This document shows, one piece after another, positions 23,364 through 31,545 of a stretch of 33,823 nt of DNA. Below the pieces are notes generated by a model. That model was not told the DNA's origin and did no database searches. It worked only from the letters and a program-made list of their open reading frames with translations. Both the position numbers and the translations under genes were made by a program. This DNA is from Actinomycetota bacterium (GTDB lineage: Bacteria > Actinomycetota > Acidimicrobiia > IMCC26256 > PALSA-610): positions 1-33,823 of the forward strand of contig SXHN01000055.1 in the NCBI GenBank assembly GCA_005773635.1, in the 5' to 3' direction. The stretch's first letter is position 1, and every line of letters starts with the position of its first letter.

Positions 23364-26300
23364 ATGGCCTCATCGCTCGCTCATGAACATGACGCTCTCA
23401 TCGAACGCATCTGCAGCCTCGCAAATCAATACGTTGCTGCCGGTGAGCCGCCAGGGCTGACAGATTTTATTCGTGCCTTCTATGGAGACATGAGCACTGA
23501 AGACCTCGCGAGTCGTCGCGTCGAAGACCTAGCCGGCGCGGCTCGCTCGTTGTGGCGCAGCGCCACCGTCCGGGCACCGAAGGCCGTGTTGGTTCGCGCC
23601 TACAACCCCCAGCCGTCTGTCGACGGCTGGTCATCGCCCCACACGATTCTCGAAGTCGTCTGCGACGACATGCCATTTATCGTCGACTCTGTGACAATGG
23701 CTCTCGACCGACGGCGCTGCACTGTGGAACTGAGCGTGCACCCCATTGTCGCAGTCGTCCGAGACGCGGCGGGTCATCTCTTGGCTGTCTCGCCTTCGCC
23801 GACTGCCTCTGCGATCGGCATCGATGACGACAACCTTGTTGCAACTTCGGTCATTGAGTCGTTTGCACATTTCGAAATCGATCGCATCACTGACCCGTCC
23901 GAACTGAGCGACATCACAACTGAAATAAGCCGAGTGATCGACGATGTTCGCAAAGCAACGAGCGACTGGGTCAAGATGCTCGCGTCACTTCGCAGCGTCG
24001 CTAGTGATCTTGCGCGTCGTCCACCCTTGGTAGCACCGGATGAACTCATCGAATCGAGAGCATTGCTCGAATGGATGGCCGACCATCACTTTACGATGCT
24101 GGGCACGTGCGAATACCTCGTCGGAGCAGACGGGACACTGATTGCGAATCCAGACACCGGGCTCGGCATTCTTCGTGAACCACCGGCCGACCCGATCACA
24201 TCCGCGCCAGGCACCGCACTGCTGGTGATCAGTAAGAATCCCACACGCGCCACAGTGCATCGCGACGCGTACCTCGATTCCGTTGCAGTGCGAAAATTCG
24301 CCGACGACGGGTCGGTGATCGGCGAATGGCGCTGCATCGGGCTATGGACCTCAGCGGCTTACAACTCAAGCCCAGTCGACATCCCAATGCTTCGCCACAA
24401 AGTGGCATCAGTCGTGCGCACGGCGGGTTACCCAGCCAATTCACACGCAGGCAAGGACCTCATCGCAATCCTGGAAACCTATCCACGCGATGAGCTATTC
24501 CAAATCAGCGAAAGCGACCTGTTCAACAACGCGACTGGAATCCTGCAACTGCACGAACGTCGCAAGGTAAGAGTCTTCACGCGCACTGATGAGGCCCGAA
24601 GCTTCGCGACAGCACTGGTATTCGTACCTCGGGATCGGTACACGACGACAGTACGCGAACGCATCGATTCGATCTTGACTCGATCGTTCCACGCGCTTGG
24701 CTCAGAGTGGACAGTTCGAGTCACCGAATCGGTGCTGGCACGAGTGCACTTCGTTCTGCGAACCGATCCGAATCACACAATCCACCCTGATATCGCTGCG
24801 ATCGAAGCAGAAATCACCGCGTGCATTCGTTCGTGGCCCGATGAACTCGCAGCGGCGCTGGAACATGAATTTGGCGACACTCACGGACCCGCTCTCGCGC
24901 GGCGTTACAGCGAAGCGCTACCGGCGAGTTACCGCGACGAAGTCTCGGCGATCGATGCACTCGCCGATATTGGAGCCCTCGAACAACTCCGGGGACAAGA
25001 CACCACGGTCGTGCGACTTGACCCCCCAGATGCCACGGACACGATGACGTTCACCGTATTCGCAAACCGCCAGCTACCGCTGTCTGAGGTGATGCCGATT
25101 CTGGTGAACCTCGGCGTCACAGTTTTGGATGAGCATCCGTATCACGTACGCACAACCGATGGCGAGGTGTGGGTCGAGCGGTTCCGACTCCGTAGCGCTA
25201 CCGATGTCTCGCTGCTCACTCAAGCGGCCGACGCCTTCGAGGCTGCATTCATCGCGGTCTTGGACGGTCGAGCCGAGAACGATAGCTACGGGTCGTTAGT
25301 GCTGAGTGGCGGATGCACCTGGCGTGAGGCCGCAGTCCTTCGGGCCTACGCACGGTATCTTCGCCAAGTTGGCACTCCATTCAGCGATACATACCTCGCG
25401 AGTGTGCTCCAGGACCACCCCAAATTTGCGGCAGCGTTCATCGACCTCTTTCACGCGCGCTTCGACCCCGACCTCGAAGCAACACAACGAGATCTCGACT
25501 CACGCTGTGCCGTCATCATTGCGATGCTCGACGACGTGGCAAGCCTCGACGACGACCGCATCCTTCGAAGTTTCCTGGCACTGATTAACGCAACGCTTCG
25601 CACGAACTGGTTTCAAAGCGATCGCGCAGACCCCACCAGCCCGACACCGAGTCATATCGCATTCAAGATAGATCCCGCGCTTGTGCCGGATTTGCCGAAA
25701 CCGGCACCTTTGTATGAGATATTTGTGTATTCGCCCCGTGTTGAAGGCATCCATTTGCGCATGGGCAAAGTGGCGCGCGGTGGTCTGCGGTGGAGTGATC
25801 GACGAGAAGACTTTCGCACTGAGGTCCTCGGTCTGGTCAAAGCCCAGACGGTCAAGAATGCGGTCATCGTTCCGGTCGGTTCTAAAGGCGGATTCGTAGC
25901 AAAACAACTTCCGCCGCCAAGCGATCGCGACGCATGGTTAGCGGAAGGCATCGAGGCCTACAAAATCTTCGTTGGGGCACTGCTCGATCTCACCGACAAT
26001 CTCGTCGAGGGCACCGTGGTCGCGCCGCAGCGTGTAGTTCGCTACGACGGCGACGACACCTACTTGGTGGTTGCGGCTGACAAAGGCACCGCCACATTTT
26101 CCGATATCGCCAATTCGATTGCAATCGAACGCGGATACTGGCTTGGCGATGCCTTTGCTTCGGGTGGGAGTGTCGGCTACGACCACAAAGCGATGGGCAT
26201 CACCGCCCGAGGGGCTTGGGAATCCGTCAAAGCGCACTTCCGATCAATCGGTATCGACGTGCAATCGCACCCGTTTACAGCTGTGGGGATCGGAGACATG

Positions 26301-28178
26301 TCCGGCGACGTATTCGGCGATGGCATGCTGCTGTCACGCGAGCTTCGACTAGTCGCCGCATTCGATCATCGACATATCTTCATCGATCCGAATCCCGATG
26401 CAGAGCAGAGCTTCGTCGAACGCGAACGCCTCTTCCATCTACCCAGATCATCGTGGGCCGACTACGACACGACGCTCATTTCCGCCGGGGGTGGGGTCCA
26501 CCCTCGGTCGGCAAAACAAATATCACTTTCGCCAGAGGTGCGCGCGACCTTGGGCATCGAAGCATCGGTCGAATCACTTACCCCGAATGAGCTTGTGCAG
26601 TGCATCCTGACTGCAGAAGTTGATCTTCTTTGGAATGGCGGCATCGGCACCTACGTGAAGGCCACGACAGAACGACACGCCGAAGTGGGCGACAAAGCCA
26701 ACGACACGCTGCGTATCGATGCTTGCGAACTGCGAACGAAGGTAGTCGGCGAAGGCGGCAACCTTGGGCTCACGCAGCTGGCTCGCATCGAATTTGCCTT
26801 GCGCGGTGGGCTCATCAACACGGACGCGATCGACAACTCTGCGGGCGTCGATACGTCGGACCATGAGGTGAACCTGAAGATTCTGCTCGACGGAATGATC
26901 GCGCGCTCAGAGCTCTCGGCCACCGACCGAAATCCACTCTTGGCTTCGATGACCGACGACGTTGCCAGCCTCGTCCTACGCGACAACTACGACCAGAACC
27001 GAGCATTGGCGTTGGCTTGTGCGCAAGCGGCACCGATGGCCGACGTCCACATTCGTTACCTTGACGACCTTGAAGCCGCGGGGCGTCTCGATCGAGCCAT
27101 TGAATTTCTCCCCACATCCGAACAGTTGGCTGAGCGCGCCGCCGCGGGTCGCGGACTCACCAGTCCTGAATTTGCCGTCGTGCTCGCCTATACGAAGATT
27201 GTTATGGCCAGCGAGGTAGAACACAGCGATTTGGTCCAAGATCCCGATGTTGCGTCGCTGCTCGTCGACTATTTTCCAGCGGCTCTGCAGGGCCGGGCCA
27301 GTGGTGCGTTTGAGCTCCACCCATTGCGCGATCAAATCATTGCTACGTCAGCCGTCAACGCGATGGTGAACTTGGCGGGGACAAGCTTGACGTTCCGTAT
27401 GCAACAAGAAACCGGAGCCACGATCGCCGAGGTAGTTCGAGCCCACTTCGTGGCCACAAGGATCTTCGATCAACGATCAGTATGGACTGCCGTCGCGAGC
27501 CTCGACAATATGGTCGCTCCGCACATTCAAACTGAGATGTACCTCGAAAGTCGAAAATTGCTCGAGCGCGCGACGAGGTGGTTGCTTCGGAGTCGCTGGC
27601 GGGAGTCTCCAGTGCGTGCATCGCTCGAGTTCTTCAGCGACGGCGTGCAACGGTGCTCCGAGTTCCTTGGCGCGTTGTTGCGCGGCGACGAACAAGACTG
27701 GGTCGAATCAGCAACGAACAGATTTCAGGCCGCAGGAGTCGCCTATGAGATCGCGAATCGCATTGCGAACCTCGACTCTTTGTTCACGACCCTTGACATT
27801 GTCGAAACTGCAGCGGCCGTGCAGCGCAGCGTCAACGATGTAGCTGCTGTCCGTACCGTCGTCGGCGATCGTCTACATATTGATTGGCTACGCGACCGGA
27901 TCGTGGAAGATCTAGCTCGAGGCGACCGATGGCAAGCGTTGGCGCGTAACGCACTGCGAGAGGACGCATATCGCGAACATCGCGCGATTACTGCAGCAGT
28001 ACTTGAAGGCGCTCAAGCTGGCGATACTGCTGACAGCGCGTTCGACCGATGGACTGCGATACACGCAACCGCGATTCAGCGCAGTCAAGCAGTAATCAGT
28101 GATGTCCGAGCAGCCGCCACCTACAACCTGGCGACGTTGAGTGTGGCACTGCGAGAGTTGCGCAACCTCACTGCATAG
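23364..28178 (+). CDS. gdh: NAD-specific glutamate dehydrogenase, large (180-kDa) class
   Basis: 1604 residues from the ATG at 23364, up to 1620 if an upstream start is used; this is the size of the Bac_GDH class (PF05088, Rv2476c-like). The first 700 residues are the regulatory part with ACT-like modules. The catalytic core starts near residue 805 with ARGGLRWSDRREDFRTEVLG and LVKAQTVKNAVIVPVGSKGG, followed by SIAIERGYWLGDAFASGGSVG and KVVGEGGNLGLTQLARIE in the nucleotide-binding part. It deaminates glutamate to 2-oxoglutarate with NAD in the cytosol, linking amino-acid catabolism to the TCA cycle. No frameshift or internal stop is seen. It is a single-gene unit, convergent with the thiolase gene. 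Confidence 0.95.
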   Translation: MASSLAHEHDALIERICSLANQYVAAGEPPGLTDFIRAFYGDMSTEDLASRRVEDLAGAARSLWRSATVRAPKAVLVRAYNPQPSVDGWSSPHTILEVVCDDMPFIVDSVTMALDRRRCTVELSVHPIVAVVRDAAGHLLAVSPSPTASAIGIDDDNLVATSVIESFAHFEIDRITDPSELSDITTEISRVIDDVRKATSDWVKMLASLRSVASDLARRPPLVAPDELIESRALLEWMADHHFTMLGTCEYLVGADGTLIANPDTGLGILREPPADPITSAPGTALLVISKNPTRATVHRDAYLDSVAVRKFADDGSVIGEWRCIGLWTSAAYNSSPVDIPMLRHKVASVVRTAGYPANSHAGKDLIAILETYPRDELFQISESDLFNNATGILQLHERRKVRVFTRTDEARSFATALVFVPRDRYTTTVRERIDSILTRSFHALGSEWTVRVTESVLARVHFVLRTDPNHTIHPDIAAIEAEITACIRSWPDELAAALEHEFGDTHGPALARRYSEALPASYRDEVSAIDALADIGALEQLRGQDTTVVRLDPPDATDTMTFTVFANRQLPLSEVMPILVNLGVTVLDEHPYHVRTTDGEVWVERFRLRSATDVSLLTQAADAFEAAFIAVLDGRAENDSYGSLVLSGGCTWREAAVLRAYARYLRQVGTPFSDTYLASVLQDHPKFAAAFIDLFHARFDPDLEATQRDLDSRCAVIIAMLDDVASLDDDRILRSFLALINATLRTNWFQSDRADPTSPTPSHIAFKIDPALVPDLPKPAPLYEIFVYSPRVEGIHLRMGKVARGGLRWSDRREDFRTEVLGLVKAQTVKNAVIVPVGSKGGFVAKQLPPPSDRDAWLAEGIEAYKIFVGALLDLTDNLVEGTVVAPQRVVRYDGDDTYLVVAADKGTATFSDIANSIAIERGYWLGDAFASGGSVGYDHKAMGITARGAWESVKAHFRSIGIDVQSHPFTAVGIGDMSGDVFGDGMLLSRELRLVAAFDHRHIFIDPNPDAEQSFVERERLFHLPRSSWADYDTTLISAGGGVHPRSAKQISLSPEVRATLGIEASVESLTPNELVQCILTAEVDLLWNGGIGTYVKATTERHAEVGDKANDTLRIDACELRTKVVGEGGNLGLTQLARIEFALRGGLINTDAIDNSAGVDTSDHEVNLKILLDGMIARSELSATDRNPLLASMTDDVASLVLRDNYDQNRALALACAQAAPMADVHIRYLDDLEAAGRLDRAIEFLPTSEQLAERAAAGRGLTSPEFAVVLAYTKIVMASEVEHSDLVQDPDVASLLVDYFPAALQGRASGAFELHPLRDQIIATSAVNAMVNLAGTSLTFRMQQETGATIAEVVRAHFVATRIFDQRSVWTAVASLDNMVAPHIQTEMYLESRKLLERATRWLLRSRWRESPVRASLEFFSDGVQRCSEFLGALLRGDEQDWVESATNRFQAAGVAYEIANRIANLDSLFTTLDIVETAAAVQRSVNDVAAVRTVVGDRLHIDWLRDRIVEDLARGDRWQALARNALREDAYREHRAITAAVLEGAQAGDTADSAFDRWTAIHATAIQRSQAVISDVRAAATYNLATLSVALRELRNLTA

Positions 28179-28205
28179 CGAAAAGCGGCGATCAGTGGAG
28201 CACAG

Positions 28206-29378
28206 TTAGCCGTGAACTTCAATGACCGTCGCGCTACCCATGCCACCACCAGCACACATACTCGCGACTCCGATGCCACCACCGCGACGTTGCAATTCAT
28301 GGATCAACGTCACAACCATGCGCGCGCCAGTCGCTGCAACGGGGTGACCAAGCGAGCAGCCGCTGCCATTTACGTTGGTGATTTCGTGATCGATTCCGAG
28401 CATCTGCGTGCTCGCCACGCACATTGACGCGAATGCTTCATTTATCTCGAAGAGTTGCACATCGGAGAGGGACACTCCGGCTCGTTGCAGGGCTTTAGGA
28501 ATCGCGTAGACCGGTCCGAGACCTGTGCGTTCCGGCGCGAGCCCAATCGAGGCCCAAGACTTGATCGTGGCAAGGGGTCGCAACCCGTGAGCGGCCGCAT
28601 AGTCGGAACTCACCATCATCACGGTCGCGGCACCGTCATTGAGGCCCGAGGAGTTGCCAGCCGTGATCGGAAACCCTTCGATCTCTGGATGCAACGGCTT
28701 CAAGCTCGCAAGCTTTTCGAGCGATGCTTCCCTCGGGTGCTCATCACGCGAAAACGTGAACGATGTACCGTCGCGTCGGGGCACCTGGATGGGAAAGACT
28801 TCGTCGTCGAATCGACCAGTCTCGATCGCGTTCAAAGCGCGTACGTGCGAGGTGTACGCCCAGAAGTCCATTGCTTCGCGGCTTACGCCGCCAGCTTTGG
28901 CCGCATTCCAGCCAACGGTGATCGACATATCAAATGCTGGTGCATCGGGCGTATCGCGATGGGAAGGAGACATCCACGGCGCCATGTCATCGCCTCCCAT
29001 CACGCGCTTCGTGAGCGAGGGAAAGCTCGAAATGCTCTCGGTGCCGCCTGCGATCACCGCATGATCCATGCCCGCGCGAATCGACCCTGCGGCAGTGTGC
29101 AGTGCCGCCATCCCGGACGCGCAATGACGGTTGTGCGCGACTCCAGGAACATGGGTCAAACCAGACTCAATCGCGGCATACCGCGCAATATCGCCACCGC
29201 CTTGGAGCACCTCACCAAGCACAATGTCGTCAACGTCAGCGCCATCGACACCGCTGCGTGCGAGGGCTTCTTGAACCGCCCAAGTTCCTAAATCGAACGC
29301 AGTAACGTCGATGAGGCTTCCCTTGCGGGCCGTGCCAATCGCGGTGCGGCATGCCGAAACGATTACTGCGTCAGTCAT
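28206..29378 (-). CDS. Acetyl-CoA acyltransferase (thiolase)
   Basis: 390 residues from the ATG at 29378; a longer reading frame up to 29594 lies inside the neighbouring gene and is rejected. It starts MTDAVIVSACRTAIGTARKG. The nucleophile is Cys86 in NRHCASGMAALH; NEAFASM, NGSGCSLGHPVAATGARM and ASMCAGGGMGSATVIE complete the catalytic His/Cys set. All residues of an active thiolase are present, unlike the Ltp2-like protein at 16585-17799. It releases acetyl-CoA from a 3-ketoacyl-CoA, or works in reverse. It resembles the FadA5/PaaJ branch, but specificity cannot be assigned. TAGCCT seven bases before the ATG suggests a leaderless start. Confidence 0.93.
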   Translation of the reverse strand: MTDAVIVSACRTAIGTARKGSLIDVTAFDLGTWAVQEALARSGVDGADVDDIVLGEVLQGGGDIARYAAIESGLTHVPGVAHNRHCASGMAALHTAAGSIRAGMDHAVIAGGTESISSFPSLTKRVMGGDDMAPWMSPSHRDTPDAPAFDMSITVGWNAAKAGGVSREAMDFWAYTSHVRALNAIETGRFDDEVFPIQVPRRDGTSFTFSRDEHPREASLEKLASLKPLHPEIEGFPITAGNSSGLNDGAATVMMVSSDYAAAHGLRPLATIKSWASIGLAPERTGLGPVYAIPKALQRAGVSLSDVQLFEINEAFASMCVASTQMLGIDHEITNVNGSGCSLGHPVAATGARMVVTLIHELQRRGGGIGVASMCAGGGMGSATVIEVHG

Positions 29379-29385
29379 GGCTGCG

Positions 29386-29391
29386 AGGCTA
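29386..29391 (-). promoter_or_regulatory. Putative -10 (TAGCCT) of the thiolase, overlapping an upstream stop codon
   Basis: The TAG stop of the upstream phosphatase-family gene (29389-29391) forms the first half of TAGCCT, which ends seven bases before the ATG at 29378. No Shine-Dalgarno sequence is seen. Confidence 0.42.
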
Positions 29392-30066
29392 ATCCGTTCG
29401 TCGCAACTCCGCGACGAGTGGCACATGATCCGACAAGCTTGCGGAGCGATGCCAATCGCCGAGCCACATCGAGGTGGCTTCGAGCCGCACGCCAAGCCAC
29501 ATCCAATCGAGCCGCTGATCGGGGGGTCCGCTACGGTCGGTCTCGGCCCAATTCGTGTTGCAGTCGTCGTTGCCGTTGCACTCTTGCCACGCATCGCGCA
29601 TTGGCAACGCCCGTAGCGCGTCTAGCACTCCCCCTTGGCGTTCGTTCAGATCACCACCGATGAAATCCGGTCCAGGTGCCGCGGTGATCACGCGTCCGAG
29701 TTGGGCGACGCGCTCCGAAGGCCCGGTCTTGTTCGTCGCAAGGTGGGTGTTCACGAAGGTGAGATCATCGATCCGTATCTTTTGCATGATGCGGCGTTGC
29801 CATTGCCATGGCCAGACACCCCGACTCAATGTGTGGGTACGCACGCGCATCGAATGGCGACTGAGCACGCCAAGCCCTTCCGGCGCGGTCGGGAAACCCC
29901 AATGTTTGAACGACCAGTGCCGATACGGCATATCGAGTTGAGCGGCTAACGCTCGAAGCTGCGAGGGTTGTACTTCTTGGATCAACACGACATCACAGCC
30001 AACACCGATCACGTCGGCGGCGGCCTTCACATCAAGGCCACAATTTCCCTGCAGGTTCCACGTCAT
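29389..30066 (-). CDS. Endonuclease/exonuclease/phosphatase (EEP) family protein
   Basis: 225 residues. MTWNLQGNCG at the N-terminus carries the conserved asparagine, VVLIQEVQPSQ the metal-binding glutamate, LTFVNTHLATN the histidine strand, FIGGDLNERQ the DxN motif, and LSDHVPLVAEL the C-terminal SDH motif. All active-site elements of the EEP fold (PF03372) are present, so it should be an active magnesium-dependent phosphodiesterase or nuclease. The family spans DNA repair nucleases, sphingomyelinases and inositol phosphatases; the substrate cannot be read. No signal peptide is seen, so it probably acts in the cytosol. AATATT six bases before the ATG at 30066 suggests a leaderless message distinct from the Tad operon. 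Confidence 0.88.
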   Translation of the reverse strand: MTWNLQGNCGLDVKAAADVIGVGCDVVLIQEVQPSQLRALAAQLDMPYRHWSFKHWGFPTAPEGLGVLSRHSMRVRTHTLSRGVWPWQWQRRIMQKIRIDDLTFVNTHLATNKTGPSERVAQLGRVITAAPGPDFIGGDLNERQGGVLDALRALPMRDAWQECNGNDDCNTNWAETDRSGPPDQRLDWMWLGVRLEATSMWLGDWHRSASLSDHVPLVAELRRTD

Positions 30067-30072
30067 GACACG

Positions 30073-30078
30073 AATATT
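30073..30078 (-). promoter_or_regulatory. Putative -10 (AATATT) of the EEP gene
   Basis: AATATT ends six bases before the ATG at 30066, in the 36-base gap after the last Tad gene. No Shine-Dalgarno sequence is present; no hairpin terminator is visible in this gap. Confidence 0.35.
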
Positions 30079-30102
30079 GCAACGTTAGTATTGTGTGGTC
30101 TG

Positions 30103-30531
30103 CTAACCGATACGTTGCGGTGCTGCACGCGCCGAGACTCGTACGACGAGCCCATCGTCGTCGCTGAGCAGACTCAGAAATGTGAAATTCACGCGCTGAG
30201 TCAACACAACGTCCACGGATTGAATCGTCGCGTCGATTGTTGACGTGGCGATGCGAACGTTGGCTTCTGCGTCGACAAGCGAATCCGCAGCAAGGTCATG
30301 CGCAAGGTTCGGGTCCAGGTCTTTGCCTCCTGCCCGAAGCGAAGCTTCATCAAGTCCGTTGGCGCCGGCGGTTGCTGCCGCGTCGGCCATCGCCGCAAGT
30401 GATCGCCGAGCCGCGATGAGTCTCCAGAAATCCACCGAAAGACCGCCGATGAACAGCACCGCAACGCAAAGTCCGAGCACAAACAACGTGGCGGTTCCTT
30501 GTTCGCCGCGATATCGGGTCTTCGCCATCAT
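30103..30531 (-). CDS. TadG-like pilus assembly protein (Tad domain)
   Basis: 142 residues from an ATG that overlaps the upstream stop as ATGA. A short basic start (MMAKTRYRGEQG) is followed by one membrane helix, TATLFVLGLCVAVLFIGGLSV, then DFWRLIAARRSLAAMADAAATAGANGLDE, the typical Tad/TadG-like N-terminal segment (PF13400). The rest is a small extracytoplasmic domain without recognised motifs; the large C-terminal domain of proteobacterial TadG is missing, as is common in actinobacteria. It is the last gene of the visible Tad operon. It probably supports assembly or anchoring of the Flp pilus at the membrane. Confidence 0.8.
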   Translation of the reverse strand: MMAKTRYRGEQGTATLFVLGLCVAVLFIGGLSVDFWRLIAARRSLAAMADAAATAGANGLDEASLRAGGKDLDPNLAHDLAADSLVDAEANVRIATSTIDATIQSVDVVLTQRVNFTFLSLLSDDDGLVVRVSARAAPQRIG

Positions 30532-30941
30532 CGACTCCGATAGGGATCGACCAACACCGCGCTGCTGGTGGTCCAATGCCATTGGCCAATACTGCCGACG
30601 CCGGGAATATGCAACGCCGGCATTCGTATCGTGACCGTAGCCCGCACTCGCTGACCTCGATCTGCGATCTCGCTGAGCTGCACGACGACGTCGCCAGGAT
30701 CCACTCCCAAGTTGGTTGCCAGTTCGCTCGCCATCTCGTCGACCTCAACATCATCTACCGCGGGCCAGCGATCGGACGTCAACCTTGCGGCCTCTCGGGC
30801 GATCACAGTTGCCGCGTGCTCACGGCTACTCCATGAAGGAACGCTCACAACCAGCATTGCAACCGGAAGCAGTAACAACGCGATGCAGGCACTGAGTTCG
30901 ACGGAAACGAACCCAAAGCACTGCGCACGCATTCGCGTCAC
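30528..30941 (-). CDS. TadE-like pseudopilin
   Basis: 137 residues from a GTG that overlaps the upstream stop as GTGA; an ATG three codons later is possible. The N-terminus is basic, then G10 is followed by FVSVE, with glutamate at +5 of a class III signal, and a 20-residue helix (LSACIALLLLPVAMLVV). This is the TadE/TadF-like pseudopilin pattern (PF07811). The soluble part, about 95 residues, contains VDPGDVVVQLSEIADRGQ. It is likely processed by a prepilin peptidase not encoded in this window and then used in Flp pilus assembly. Confidence 0.8.
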   Translation of the reverse strand: MTRMRAQCFGFVSVELSACIALLLLPVAMLVVSVPSWSSREHAATVIAREAARLTSDRWPAVDDVEVDEMASELATNLGVDPGDVVVQLSEIADRGQRVRATVTIRMPALHIPGVGSIGQWHWTTSSAVLVDPYRSR

Positions 30942-31339
30942 GTGATTTCCTGACGCGCTGACGCGTGGAGGTCGAACGTCCACGCAGGCAACAACATTGG
31001 AAGGAAGCTCGGCAACTGCAGCGTCGCGTCTGCGCGCACAACACCGCCTTCAACCACGCAGCGCGTCGCAGCGGAGTTGGTATACACGCCACGCACCAAG
31101 GAGCGCAGCGCATCGTCGATCCGAGCCTGACATGCGAAGGCATCCGCCCCGACAGGAACGGCGGTTCGCACACCATCATCAAGCGCGTCGCGCACCGCCG
31201 CTCGCACGTACAGATTGATAAGTCCGTTGCAGAGAATCACCAACAGCAACAGCGAGAGACCCGTCGCCACCACGTATTGAATAGTGATGAGGCCCACGTC
31301 TTGCTGTTGCGACGTCCGAGATCTTCTAGCTGACACCGA
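30938..31339 (-). CDS. TadE-like pseudopilin with glutamine at +5
   Basis: 133 residues from a GTG at 31339; a TTG at 31360 is the alternative. Either start lies inside the 3' end of the pilin gene, a 14 to 35 base overlap. The N-terminus is basic (SARRSRTSQQQDVG), followed by LITIQYVVATGLSLLLLVILC and then NLYVRAAVRDALDDGVRTA, the segment that follows the helix in TadE-like proteins. The usual glutamate at +5 after the cleavage glycine is glutamine here. The soluble part has two cysteines that could form a disulfide. Assignment rests on the helix pattern and position between the pilin and the next TadE-like gene. Confidence 0.75.
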   Translation of the reverse strand, partial: SVSARRSRTSQQQDVGLITIQYVVATGLSLLLLVILCNGLINLYVRAAVRDALDDGVRTAVPVGADAFACQARIDDALRSLVRGVYTNSAATRCVVEGGVVRADATLQLPSFLPMLLPAWTFDLHASARQEIT

Positions 31340-31520
31340 TTTGTTCGCCCATCCAGCCAACTACGTCGACGCCCAGCTGACGCAACAACGCCCAGATCAC
31401 AACGAGAGCACCGATTCCTAGTGCAGCGTTGCCGAGCAACTCCGCAGTCGCCATTCCAGCCTCGCCGTGATCGGATTCGTCGGCACGCCACAGCATCACT
31501 TTTATGAACAGTTTGGTCAT
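31326..31520 (-). CDS. Flp-type type IVb pilin
   Basis: 64 residues from the ATG at 31520, chosen because AAGGAG (minus strand, 31526-31531) lies five bases upstream; a longer frame to 31685 sits inside tadC. A hydrophilic leader of 22 residues (MTKLFIKVMLWRADESDHGE and AG) precedes the cut site G22/M23, then MATAE with glutamate at +5, and a single hydrophobic helix LLGNAALGIGALVVIWALLRQ. Size, signal and position right after tadC fit the major Flp pilin or the short DUF4244-like pilin of actinobacterial Tad loci. After processing about 42 residues remain. A strong Shine-Dalgarno sequence fits the high output expected of a pilin. Confidence 0.85.
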   Translation of the reverse strand: MTKLFIKVMLWRADESDHGEAGMATAELLGNAALGIGALVVIWALLRQLGVDVVGWMGEQIGVS

Positions 31521-31545
31521 GGTTTCTCCTTGATTGTGAACATGA

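Noticed and set aside
28179-28205. Rho-independent terminator between the convergent glutamate dehydrogenase and thiolase genes
   Set aside because: The 27-base gap has no stable hairpin followed by a T-run.
28455-29291. Open frame of 278 codons on the plus strand
   Set aside because: Lies fully antisense to the thiolase gene, whose catalytic motifs are all intact; the translation is rich in Arg/His and has no recognisable domain.
28206-29594. Longer 462-residue form of the thiolase
   Set aside because: The extra 72 residues lie inside the EEP gene and do not resemble thiolase; the ATG at 29378 gives the family's usual length and N-terminus.
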